A stretch of 64,000 bases of DNA, taken from NCBI RefSeq assembly GCF_035046485.1, contig NC_085137.1:458175004-458239003 (forward strand). The letters run 5' to 3'. Origin of the DNA: Aedes albopictus (taxonomy: Eukaryota > Arthropoda > Insecta > Diptera > Culicidae). This document shows positions 45,899-55,438 of this stretch, piece by piece (position 1 is the stretch's first letter; each line of letters starts with the position of its first letter). Below the pieces are notes generated by a model. That model was not told the DNA's origin. It saw only the letters and a program-made list of their open reading frames with translations, and did no database searches. Position numbers and translations under genes: made by a program.

Positions 45899-47247
45899 AG
45901 TCTCACTTCTCAAGCTAAGAAGCTCAAATTTTGGGAGAAGACATAGAATCTAATTACGAATCGAAAAAGCAGTGTGGAGCAAAAACGATTTTTTGAACCA
46001 TGCTAACACCTACATATTTCACTTCGAAGGGCCTGATATTAGCTAAATCTCGTGTTCTGTTTCTAAAATACGTTGAAAAATTTAAAAAAAATGTACAACG
46101 TTGAAACCAACACTTAGTTCTAGCATTTTTATAATTACCCTCAGCAGGATGTTGGGGTCAACATGACCCAGACAGGCTCGCTGAACGTGCACTGCGCCAT
46201 CGTGGTGCGATAAACCTAATATCTTAGGAGGGTTAATATGATTATTGATGTATGACTAAGTTAAATCCTCAAGTATTTTGCACCGTATAAACCGGGCCAT
46301 GCAAACCCCTGCTACGTGACACAATTTAAAAATAAACATCTCCAAAGAAAGTCGGTGCATCGAAAACGAAAACGCTTCGGGTGCGTGGTGGATCGCGAAG
46401 AAAGGACGGGATGCAAATCTCCCCTTTCGGGAAGATGAACCGCGAGAGCACGACGCCGATGGCGCCGCCAGTCTCTCACCAGTTGGGATAGATTCGGGTC
46501 GAGTGTTGCGTCGCGGGAACTTGTTGCGCTCCCGGTTTGACGTCGCGTGCGCGTCCCGGTGTCCCAACGGATCGGACGAACGCGTGTCTCGTCGGAGCAA
46601 CGCGTTCGGGATGAATCGTACGTTGCGTTGCAAGGTGGGTTGGCGAGTGGGTGGATGGGTGAGTGTGCGCGCGGAACGATATAAAACGGGAATAAAGAGG
46701 AATGCACGGGACGCGATTTGCTTTGGTTGCGAAAGAGAACTGAACTCGCCTGTTCGATGCCGTAGTCGTCGTCGTCGTCATCGTCGCAGTGTTGGAGTTG
46801 ATTCACTCCACTACTCGCGGGTTGGTGTTGAGTGCGGTCAGGGATTGTGATTTTCGTTTTTATATTTCCTTTGACGTAAGAGCTTGAACGAACAGTCGAC
46901 CGGGGAATGAAATAGAAAGTAGATTGGCAAGCGCGTAGCTTCGTTGGGATGGGTTAGGGATTTTTTGGCATGGACCGAACTGGTGGTATTTTTAATCTGT
47001 GATCAGTGGGAGATCAGTTATTGCTTTTTCTATTTAGGTAATTTATTTACAGATTTTGCAGTCAATGTACTTAGTAAACTAAACGTTCTTTTTCTATATA
47101 ATCTTATTCACCTTGTTTTCTTGATGAAAATGCATAAATGTAGGCTAGTTTATAAACTCTATGCACATGCAATCATCACTTTAAATGAAAATTCATGTAA
47201 GAGAACGAAGTAAAAAAAATCATGTAAGGACAAAAAAATAATAATAC
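45899..47247. other. No gene assigned; CpG-rich 46350-46860
   Basis: The GC-rich part carries overlapping frames on both strands (164 codons at 46312-46806 minus and 115 at 46503-46850 plus). Both are rich in R, S and H, as expected for CpG-rich non-coding DNA. A TATA box lies at 46680. A promoter or first-exon region is possible but unproven. The rest is AT-rich. Confidence 0.35.
46680..46686 (+). promoter_or_regulatory. TATA-box candidate
   Basis: TATAAAA inside a CpG-rich stretch would place a + strand start near 46710. No clear Inr or downstream coding exon is visible. Confidence 0.3.
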
Positions 47248-47534
47248 GCTAGAGGAACTGGTTCACCTAACGTGAATGAAGATGAAGAATCTGTCAAATC
47301 GACGAGTGCACCGATGAACTGAATTCATCGCGGTCCGAGAAGTGATCGATTTTCAATCAGAATTGAACAATGGACTTATCCACCGATGAACCGAATTCAT
47401 CGCGGTCCGAGAATTTTGACACTAGAGCGGGGTCTGTTCCAATCAGAATCGTTCAATTCTGATTGGAAACGGCCCCGCTCTAGTGTCAAAAATCTCGGAC
47501 TGCGATGAATTCAGTTCATTGGTGGATAAGTCCA
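47248..47534. mobile_element. MITE cluster: MITE2 fragment, chimeric fragment, MITE1 unit
   Basis: GCTAGAGGAACTGGTTCACC (MITE2 left end) stops at 47285. A fragment then starts with a MITE3 terminus (CGACGAGTGCACCGATGAA) but has a MITE1 body, and it breaks off at about 47370. A complete MITE1 unit follows at 47371-47534. Confidence 0.7.
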
Positions 47535-47865
47535 TAGACGAGTGCACCGATGAATATTGAGTTCACTGAGCCTGACAATTTTTGACAGCACACCGGGGTC
47601 GACTCTCAACAACTTCTACTCAGAGATGCATCACCAAAATGCAATAATATTTTTTTTCTTTGATTTCTTACATGAATTTTCATCTAAAGTAATGCCTATG
47701 CATATAGTTAATGCACTAGTTCATATTTTTGCAACTTCATCGCGAAAACTAGATGCAATAAATTAAACAAATTTTTAGCTGGGTAGAAGTTGTTGAGAGT
47801 CGACCCCGCTGTGGTGTCAAAATTCGCTGCCCGAGTGAACTTTCAGCGGGCGGTGCACCCGTCTA
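47535..47865. mobile_element. MITE3, 331 bp, second copy
   Basis: Runs from TAGACGAGTGCACCGATG to GCACCCGTCTA, the same length as the copy at 1771-2101 but in the opposite orientation. Its left TA is shared with the right end of the adjoining MITE1 unit. The right half repeats GTAGAAGTTGTTGAGAGTCG inverted. Confidence 0.8.
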
Positions 47866-48104
47866 TTTTGGTTGGGAATGCCCCGCTCCAGTGTCAAAAT
47901 TCTCGGACCACGATGAATTCGGTTCATCGGTGGATAAGTCCAAGTCGAGTGCACCGATGAACTGAGTTCATCGCGGTCCGAGAATTTTGACACTGGAGCG
48001 GGGCATTCCCAATCAGAATTGAACAATTCTTATTGGGAATGGCTCCGCTCTTGTGTCAAAATTCTCGGACCGCGATGAATTCAGTTCATCGGTGCACTCG
48101 TCTA
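47866..48104. mobile_element. MITE1 half unit plus chimeric MITE1/MITE3 unit
   Basis: A right-half MITE1 unit ends AAGTCCA at 47942. It is followed by a palindromic unit with the MITE1 body but GTCGAGTGCACCG…GGTGCACTCGTCTA (MITE3) ends. The ends thus differ between units while the body is conserved. Confidence 0.7.
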
Positions 48105-48119
48105 TTACCGTCATCAACC

Positions 48120-48345
48120 ACTGAGTAGAAGTTGTTGAGAGTAGGCTAGAGGAACTGAATGAATGTGAATGAATTTAACGAAGAGAAAAAGTAGATTTTT
48201 TTCAAAAATGTAAAAGTGTCAAATGTTTCATCCTCATTCACGCTAGGTGAACCAGTTCCTTTAGCCTGTTGACCTCGCTGTGGTGTCTACATTCTTCAGG
48301 CGAGTGAACCCGTAGGTGCACTCGTGCACCGTTCATTTAGCTGGA
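48120..48345. mobile_element. MITE3 fragment interrupted by MITE2
   Basis: GTAGAAGTTGTTGAGAGT (48126) and TGACCTCGCTGTGGTGTC (48270) are contiguous in MITE3 (see 47787-47818). Here they are separated by a MITE2 copy running GGCTAGAGGAACTG…AGTTCCTTTAGCC (about 48144-48266), which is therefore the younger element. Confidence 0.7.
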
Positions 48346-50046
48346 AGTACACTCATCAAAGTAACCAAACGAAATTCAGCGCTTCAGTTTTAAGGCGATG
48401 AGTGTCTAATGAATTCTCATAAGTCGTTCAGTAGTCATAACATGTAACTCATGTGACAGTGACATTAGTCCTGTTCAGTGAACAAGACAACAAGACTAAT
48501 AGTTCATATGCTTTGTCCTATTTCAGATTAAAGTTCTGTCAAAACATGTTTTCGAAGTGATTGTTTTGTCAATTTCAGCGCTTCACTATAGTCAGAGGTG
48601 TGTGTACGCAAGCTACACGTTCAACGGTACCGTTGAACCGTGGAACCGATTAACACGATTTCTGAAACCATTTACCTCGGAGCGCAATCAATACAATTCC
48701 CACTCTCCTCCGTGTACGAGTGATGGGATACAATGTACCTTCACGCCCAGATATCATACTGATGTCTGATACTATGATTTATAGAGTTATTAACTCCGTT
48801 GCCATTGAGAGTACACAGGCAAGCCCATGGCGATAGAGAGGGACTTTCCCCCCGATACGCGAGAAGAGCAAATCTCAGAATAACTCAGACAGAGCTCCTC
48901 CAACAATAAATTTCTGCTCCGTGCAATTAGTCGAGTCGAGGGTGTCAGTGGCGTGGCGGCAACCCTAATTGAAGCAATTAAGTGATTGTGCAAATGAATT
49001 CAAAGGGAGCAGCGTCCTCTCACCGCTATCTTGGTCTTCCCAAACAACAACAACAACAACAAAGCTCAACCACCTCCACGAGTAGGTACTTTACTTACTC
49101 AACTCGCTATCATGCAGAAATAAACATTGACTAAAACGGCGGTGGCGTCGGTGACCTAATTTCTTCCCATTTTGAACGGCTGGAAACAGGCTGGAGTCCT
49201 GTTTTCCGTGAGATTAAACTTGTTTTTCCTGTGGTGGTTGCGCGCCGCAGCGACGTGACCATGAGTTTGTGCGCGCAAGGAACCGCGCAGCGCACTCAAA
49301 TAAAATTAATCGCAGCTTAGAATTTGCACGCCGGCTTGTCATAAATCAAGCGCTCTTGCTGTGTGGCGTAGCGTGGCGTAGCAGCGGTTGTAACGGAAGG
49401 AATTTCGCCATTGGAGGAGCGGTGTTAATGAATGATCGAGACACTGTCTATGGGTTCAAGTTGGGACAGTTGACGTTTTGGTGAATGTTATGTATAACAT
49501 TTGCGTCGATTGAGTGGTAAATCGAATATTGAAAGACATTATGATACTTCCGCGAGTGAGTTTGTCAACAAAGAATCAGTTGCTATATAAACAATTGCTA
49601 TATAAACAATAAACTACCATAAAAAGCTCTATATACACTGTGAGTGGCAAATGAGTTCCCTCTAATGATTAGATAAAAACTAAACGATGACAAAAACCTA
49701 TAATTTGAATTGAAAAAAAAAACTGATAAAGCATGAATCCTGTTCAGGGTAACTCATTCGGCTCTCATCACATTAAAGCTATGGCTATAAACCTAAGCAA
49801 CACAATGCATCTTGAGATGATATATTTTTTCGTACTACTCGTGTAATCAAATAACAAGGTCAGTTTGTTAAGACAACTGTCAGTTAATCCATTCTATACA
49901 TAAATATGAGTATTTTGAAGTTCTCATGCTTAGTTTGTTTTGATTTTCCAAGAGCGATTTCAGTTCAGTGTTTGCCATGAATGTGATGTTGTCCGGATGA
50001 AGCCAGATGAACTTTTCGTTCCCATGTGAAGTGTGTCAATGTTATA
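48346..50046. other. No gene assigned
   Basis: Contains a moderately CpG-rich part at 48800-49500 with a (CAA)n run at about 49042-49062. The GTGAGTGGCAAATGAGTTCCC segment near 49640 is similar to one near 15838. Open frames up to 71 codons have no recognised domain. Confidence 0.35.
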
Positions 50047-50209
50047 TGGACTTATCCACCGATGAACCGAATTCATCGCGGTCCGAGAATTTTGACACTA
50101 GAGCGGGGTCTGTTCCAATCAGAATCGTCCAATTCTGATTGGAACGGCCCCGCTCTAGTGTCAAAATTCTCGGACCGCGATGAATTCGGTTCATCGGTGG
50201 ATAAGTCCA
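50047..50209. mobile_element. MITE1 unit, 163 bp
   Basis: TGGACTTATCCACCGATG…CATCGGTGGATAAGTCCA with TA on the left. The right side runs directly into a MITE2 copy. It is a near-perfect palindrome. Confidence 0.8.
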
Positions 50210-50425
50210 TGGGCTAGAGGATTTGGATGAATGTGGATGAATTTAACGAAGAGAAAAAGTAGATTCTTCATGTAAAAATTATGCAAAAGTGACAGATGCT
50301 TCATCCTTATTCACGGTAGGAGAACCAGTTCGAGTTCTTCTCTTGATTCTACATAGAAAAAAATAATCAAAAGCGACATTTTGTTCATCCTTGTTCATGC
50401 TAGACGAGCCAGTTCCACTGGCCTA
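50210..50425. mobile_element. MITE2 copy between MITE1 units
   Basis: Starts GGGCTAGAGGATTTGGATG and ends GAGCCAGTTCCACTGGCC followed by TA. The right half is a second, diverged MITE2 half (GCGACATTTTGTTCATCC), so it is longer than the 3245-3392 copy. It is flanked on both sides by MITE1 units, as at 3061-3555. Confidence 0.65.
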
Positions 50426-51244
50426 TGGACTTATCCACCGATGAACCAAATTCATCGCGGTCCGAGAATTTTGACACTAGAGCGGGGTCTGTTCCAATCA
50501 GAATTGGACGATTCTGATTGGAACAGACCCCGCTCTAGTGTCAAAATTCTCGGACCGCGATGAATTTGGTTCATCGGTGGATAAGTCCATGGACTTATCC
50601 ACCAATGAACAGAATTCATCGCGGTCCGAGAATTATGACACTAGAGCGGGGCCATTCCCAATCAGAATCGTTCAATTCTGATTGGAAATCCTTCAATTCT
50701 GATTGGGAACGGCCCCGCTCTAGTGTCAAAATTCTCGGACCACGATGAATTCGGTTCATCGGTGGATAAGTCCATGGATTTATCACCCATGAACAAAATT
50801 CAGTCGGTGCGAGAATTTTGACACTAGAGTGGGGCCAATTCCCATCAGATCTGTCCAATTCTGATTGGAAACGGCCACGCTCTAGTGTCAATATGGCCTT
50901 ATCCACCGATGAAACGAATTCATCGCGGTCCGAGAATTATGACACTAGAGCGGGGCCGTTCCCAATCATCAGAATTGAACGATTTCCAATCAGAATTGAT
51001 CGATTCTGATTGGGAATGGCCCCGCTCTAGTGTCAAAATTCTCGCACCGCGATGAATTCTGTTCATTGGTGGATAAGTCTATGGACCTGTCCACCCGGTA
51101 AGCCTGATTCACTTGGATCGAAAATTTTGACACTAGAGTGGGGCCATTTCCAATCATAATTGGAAGATTCTGGTTGGGAATGGCTCCACTCTAGTGTCAC
51201 AATTCTCGAACAGAGTGAATTCGGTTCATCGGTGGATAAGTCTA
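50426..51244. mobile_element. Head-to-tail array of five MITE1 units with TA only at the outer edges
   Basis: Units start at 50426, 50590, 50775, about 50893 and about 51084. Neighbours abut as GTCCA|TGGAC with no TA between them, but TA lies just before 50426 and just after 51244. The third unit is cut short. Unit one is a nearly perfect palindrome, and the later units are more diverged. Open frames of 60-96 codons running through the units (TLERG, VSKFSDRDEFGSSV and similar) are by-products of the repeat. Confidence 0.8.
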
Positions 51245-51475
51245 TACAGCGAGGAACACTCTTAATAACTTCTACTCAGTGGCGAGTGAGCATAATGCGC
51301 TTATTACGCGTGTTCTTATTTTCTCGAAAAATTTTACATTGAAAGTGGTGCATATGAAAATAGTCAATGTACTGACTAAACTTAATATGAAACTAGAACA
51401 AACATGACCTTTTAATTTATTGCTGAGTCACGAGGCGAGTGAACTCGGAACTCACGGTACACTCGTTGACATCGC
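51245..51475. mobile_element. Degenerate MITE3
   Basis: Contains AATAACTTCTACTCAG near the left and GGCGAGTGAACTCGGAACTC then GTACACTCGT at the right, matching MITE3 subterminal blocks, with an AT-rich core. It directly follows the MITE1 array. Confidence 0.5.
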
Positions 51476-52229
51476 GACCAGTTCACCGAAGGAATCAGTT
51501 ACCACAACTATATGCCCTACATACCCTTTGTTTACGTATATGAAACGATTGATGAAATACATGTTCTAACAACGCTATATAAATGGCCTTGCACATATCT
51601 GCTGTTTACTTGTTTCAATCACTTGGTATGATAATTTTAGTAATTTTCAATAATTACTGGATTCCCAGTCTTTGAATGATAAATGAGCTCTCCTCAGTGA
51701 TCCAAATTGTAACTAATCAATATGATACATGTTCAAATGTAAAGGCAAAATCTCACATCAGACATCTCATTCATCGAATTTTTGAAACATGAATGCAAAT
51801 ATTTCAAACCATTTGCTGATTACACTCAGAATTCATCAATGACAATAAAAAAAAACAACACAGAAAATCAATCAAAACAAACCCCGTATGAGTCAGAGAA
51901 TCTCCTTCCACGCAGAGTAAACCGCATCAGTAAACATCCCATCACGTCCAAGTTTCGTTTATTGTTCAAGTTCCAAAGTCGAACCATGTACGCAGAAAAA
52001 GATACACACCTAAAATCATTACGGTTCTAATTATAACCCTAAAAAATCGCGCGAAACATGCCCACTTGTTCCCGGGTCCGGCAACGACCACGAACAAGAA
52101 GAAGCCGAAAAATAAAAGACACTGACAAGGCCATCCACATTTGGAGTCAGGAAAGCAAAAAAAAAACACGAATAACCACTACCGTCCGTCCATTCCGTTC
52201 CGTTCCGCCGCTGGTTAGGGAAGATTCAA
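51476..52229. other. No gene recognised
   Basis: AT-rich, with short open frames only. The ATAAATGAGCTCTCCTCAGTG segment near 51681 is again similar to one near 15845. Confidence 0.35.
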
Positions 52230-52362
52230 ATATTACGTCCATCATTTTTTGGGATTTCTAGACCCCCCTCCCCCCTCTGTCACGCTATTTTCCTATACCT
52301 AATACACGTACTGTCACACTTTTCTAGACCCCCCCCCTCCCCCAAATGTTGGACGTAATTTA
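52230..52362. mobile_element. Short MITE with ATTACGTCCA ends and poly-C arms
   Basis: ATTACGTCCA near 52233 pairs with TGGACGTAAT near 52352, each beside TTTCTAGACCCCCC-type C tracts that are direct rather than inverted. It resembles a common small mosquito repeat. The edges are approximate. Confidence 0.45.
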
Positions 52363-52414
52363 TGAACGTTCCCTTAGTGGAATTTGTGTCCGTGTGCGTC
52401 CGTTTGGTACACAC

Positions 52415-52687
52415 TACCGTCTACCCCCGTTGGTTTGAACGACACCTCATGCAAACCAACGGGGTTCATTTTTAGTTTGAACTTCTAGCAACCCTGTGGA
52501 CGACGAAAAACCCCACTGCTGGCAGCCTCATTTTATGTTTTGTTTTGATTCTGCGTTCCGTTTCACCCCGTTCCATTAGCAGAATGAAGTTTGAGCCATT
52601 TTTAATTTGAACGGTGTGCAGATTAGAGGGGGTCAAATTAAAAAGTGTTCAGATTAGATGCGGTCAAACGAACGGGGGTAGACGGTA
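52415..52687. mobile_element. MITE with TACCGTCTACCCCCGTT ends
   Basis: TACCGTCTACCCCCGTTGG at the left pairs with the inverse of the right end with 2 mismatches over 27 bp. TA at each end may be the target duplication. It ends only ~80 bp before a CpG-rich island with a CRE-like site. Confidence 0.75.
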
Positions 52688-52770
52688 CCTACTTAAATGG
52701 AAGGGTTGCCAGTCTATCTAGCGCCCCTTTCCTCCAGCTGCAGCAGCAGCAGCGTTGATCGCTCGCTGCA

Positions 52771-52778
52771 TGACGTCA
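52771..52778. promoter_or_regulatory. CRE/ATF palindrome TGACGTCA
   Basis: A perfect TGACGTCA site within a CpG- and CAG-rich stretch, about 125 bp upstream of the candidate start codon at 52903. The position is consistent with a promoter, but an 8-bp match alone is weak evidence. Confidence 0.35.
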
Positions 52779-52902
52779 CGCACACCGAAGTCTCGATCGC
52801 TGTGTGAGCCCAAAACATTGAACATGAAAAAAAAAACTTGAAACCATAGGCGAAATTTGTCACGATCAAGGTTTGAGCCGGTTGACCGTGACGACGACTA
52901 CG

Positions 52903-53001
52903 ATGGCGGCGAGACCCGTCGTCTTCGATTCGAACGGAGAACGGCACTGGATGAAGCGGGGAATTGACGACGAGGAGCGGATCTGCGCGACTCCATCATT
53001 G
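52903..53001 (+). CDS. Candidate first coding exon, unknown protein
   Basis: ATG at 52903, in the context CTACGATGGCG, opens 33 codons that end in phase 0 at a good splice donor, TTG|GTAAGG. The peptide starts MAARPVVFDSNGERHW and has the acidic cluster GIDDEER. Third codon positions are GC-rich, like real Aedes coding sequence and unlike the surrounding AT-rich DNA. A CRE palindrome and CpG island lie just upstream. I do not recognise the protein, and no second exon can be joined within the window. A frame extending upstream of the ATG has no in-frame ATG until this one. Confidence 0.4.
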
Positions 53002-53399
53002 GTAAGGGAACACCGTTTTCTGCGTCTTAAATTTTTACGAATCTGTATAATGTAAGGAAGGTAGGTACTCTTCGATTGATGATGTTGGCGGCACGAGCGG
53101 GATTATGTGATCGAAGGAGGCGGCTTGCTGATTGATTTGAGCGTTGTTTTTGTTATTTTTTAGTAATTGTTATAGGACGTCTGTTTTGGTTGGTGGTCGC
53201 AAGAGATGCGAAGGGAAATCATGTTAAGTTTTTGTGTTTGGATAAGTGGAGTGTGTAGAGTTGAAGCTTGATTGAGAATTTTCCGAAGTGGAAAAGTTCC
53301 ACTCATTATTACTGACAATACATAATCAATCAAGACAACATAGCATTGATAACCTGCGAATGTAAACGTAAGGTTCATTCTAGGGTTCATTTAAACTCA
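53002..53399. other. Possible intron sequence, no feature recognised
   Basis: Sequence after the candidate donor, becoming AT-rich. Nothing else is visible. Confidence 0.3.
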
Positions 53400-53637
53400 T
53401 CCGGACTAAACGGCATCCATATCCTAATGAATGTGGATGAATTTAACGAAAAAAAAAGTAGATTCTTCGAATAAAACAATACATCAGAGACAGCCCAAGA
53501 AACAGAAGTAGCTGAACAACAGTTTCTTAAGCAAAAGTTTGCTTAAGAGTGGTTTGTTCCATTTTTATACAGCAAAAATGTTTGTTGGGAGATGCTTCAT
53601 TCTCTTGCAAGCTAGGTGAACCAGTTCCTCTTGCCTA
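53400..53637. mobile_element. MITE2 copy with a small hairpin inserted
   Basis: The left part matches MITE2 (AATGTGGATGAATTTAACGA, GTAGATTCTTC) and the right part ends GTGAACCAGTTCCTCTTGCC followed by TA. Between them, about 53490-53580 holds unrelated sequence with a TCTTAAGCAAA…TTTGCTTAAGA hairpin. Confidence 0.55.
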
Positions 53638-53962
53638 TGGACTTATCCACCGATGAACCGAATTCATCGCGGTCCGAGAATTTTGACACTAGAGCGGGGC
53701 CGTTCCAATCAGAATTGGACGATTCTGATTGGAACAGACCCCGCTCTAGTGTCAAAATTCTCGGACCGCGATGAATTTGGTTCATCGGTGGATAAGTCCA
53801 TGGACTTATCCACCGATGAACCGAATTCACTCGGTCAGAGAATTTTGACACTAGAGTGAGGCCATTTCCAATCAGAATTGAACGGTTCTGATTGGAATTG
53901 ACCCGCTCTAGTGTAAACAAAATCTCAGACAGAGTAAATTTTGTTCATCAGTGGATAGTCCA
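53638..53962. mobile_element. MITE1 tandem dimer flanked by TA
   Basis: Unit one (53638-53800) is a near-perfect 163-bp palindrome. Unit two (53801-53962) starts at the next base and is diverged. TA lies immediately outside 53638 and 53962 but not between the units, the same arrangement as the five-unit array at 50426. Confidence 0.85.
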
Positions 53963-54215
53963 TAGAGATGCAGATGAGTGCACCGCGAGCTTTTAGTTCA
54001 TTCGGTCAGCGAGCTTTGACAACACGATGGGCTACACGTTTGTCAAATGCTATTTATTTAGATGAAAGTTTGATTAATTAATTTCACCTTGTATTCTCGA
54101 TGAAATTACAAAAAAAAACAGCTAGTTTATAACCCATTTGTATATGCATCATTTTGGTCATCCATTCCTGAGTATATTTTTTTGAGAGTGGACCCCGCTG
54201 TGGTATCAACTATGA
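53963..54215. mobile_element. Degenerate MITE3
   Basis: GATGAGTGCACCGCGAGC at the left and TTGAGAGTGGACCCCGCTGTGG at the right correspond to MITE3 blocks around an AT-rich core. It follows the MITE1 dimer directly, as MITE3 does at 47535. Confidence 0.5.
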
Positions 54216-54342
54216 GCCATTTTAAGAGACGTTTCGGATCAGCTGATCGCTAATTTCATGAATGAAAATTTGACAGGAGGTCGCGCCCAAGCCCGTGAGT
54301 GTTAATATCAATATCAACACTGTTGTCGTTTCGTAAAATAGA

Positions 54343-54567
54343 CTATAGATAGTAGAGTAAACATAGATCCGCGGACACTGCTGACTAAAATATTTCAAGC
54401 GTGTAAGTAGTAATTTTCAAAAGTGCGACGATTGAATATGACGTCATGCGTTTCATTCATGTTGTCCAAATCGTGACGTCATGCTCGTTTGGATACAGAT
54501 TTTGACAGTTCGTTTAGATACAACGGATTCATCTCACGCGGATCTATGTTTACTCTACTATCTATAG
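54343..54567. mobile_element. MITE with 31-bp perfect inverted repeats (CTATAGATAGTAGAG)
   Basis: CTATAGATAGTAGAGTAAAC at 54343 continues to 54373 and is repeated exactly inverted at 54537-54567. The TATA beside GATAGTAG at both ends may include the target duplication. The 160-bp core has two TGACGTCA-like words, GTGACGTCATGC and ATGACGTCATGC, in its middle. Confidence 0.8.
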
Positions 54568-54699
54568 TATCAACATTTTCCCGAGGAGGCTAAGGGCAAG
54601 ACACTGTGCATACGAGAGCAACTCTGAGAAATTCGGACGTTCTATCAATGATCGACGAAATCTGTTGAAAGTCATCCCCAAAACTGCTATTTTCATTCA

Positions 54700-54740
54700 C
54701 ACACACACACAAACTGCTATTTTCATTCATCACACACACG
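54700..54740. repeat. (CA)n microsatellite with duplicated flank
   Basis: (CA)n runs follow two copies of AACTGCTATTTTCATTCA at about 54681 and 54712, so the flank and the repeat were duplicated together. Confidence 0.7.
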
Positions 54741-54937
54741 CAACACTTTGTAATTTGACATTGGTGCCAGATCATACTTTGGTACAAATGGGAGAAAATC
54801 TGAGGAACTGTGAGGAATTCTGAACAACTTTCGAGCACAGATTTCCTCTCGTTAGATCTGTCTTGCCCGTAAAGAGGAGGGAACTCATCGCTGCGTTCGT
54901 CTATAATTTATTTTTCAACGATTCGGTTTAATCGATA

Positions 54938-55003
54938 CGTAATAGGCATCCCTAGAAATGAACTTTTACATAGAAAAGTTCATTTCTAGGGATGCCTATT
55001 ACG
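54938..55003. repeat. Perfect 30-bp-arm hairpin
   Basis: CGTAATAGGCATCCCTAG… (54938-54967) pairs exactly with …CTAGGGATGCCTATTACG (54974-55003) around a 6-base loop. A diverged, longer relative lies at 60730-60845. Confidence 0.85.
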
Positions 55004-55224
55004 CCTCGCCGTAGAAAAGTTCTGAAAAGTGTGAAATTTAAGAAATAGTGCAAAAGTTCTATAGAAAAGTATACATTGAAAGAAAATGAAAATGAAAAAT
55101 GGCAAAACATTTTCAATATTTTCGAGAAGTAGCTGTTACAGTTTATTGTAAGGCAAGATTTATCTGCAGTCTCTATCAGTTTTTCAAATGAGCTTTCTTG
55201 GCTAACAGAAAATGGAGATTTTTC

Positions 55225-55438
55225 AATTTTCAAGAAAAACTTTTCCAAGAGAAATCTTTTTCAACTTCCAGGGGAAAGCTTTTTCAGAAACTTCAACCAA
55301 CCTCAGCTACGAGCTGAACGTTTTCTCAGCATCCATCTAGAACCTCGATAGGAAGTGTTTTCATGCTATCAGAATGAAGTTTTCTGAGCTAATCCTGGAG
55401 AAAGCTTCCTTTGCATTCAGGCACTACTTCTACGAATA
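55225..55438. repeat. AAGCTTTCTCAG minisatellite, left block
   Basis: Start of the large array with words such as GGAAAGCTTTTTCAG and TTTTCTCAGC. It is broken at about 55439 by an inserted element and resumes at 56639. Confidence 0.6.

Noticed and set aside
46312..46806. 164-codon minus-strand open frame, with 115 codons on the opposite strand
   Set aside because: Both peptides are dominated by R, S, H and D-runs from CG-rich repeats; opposite-strand overlap and lack of domain indicate chance.
50616..50906. Repeated peptides such as ILTLERG and VSKFSDRDEFGSS in many open frames at 3, 48, 50 and 53 kb
   Set aside because: They are translations of the palindromic MITE1 repeat in both directions and are not a protein family.
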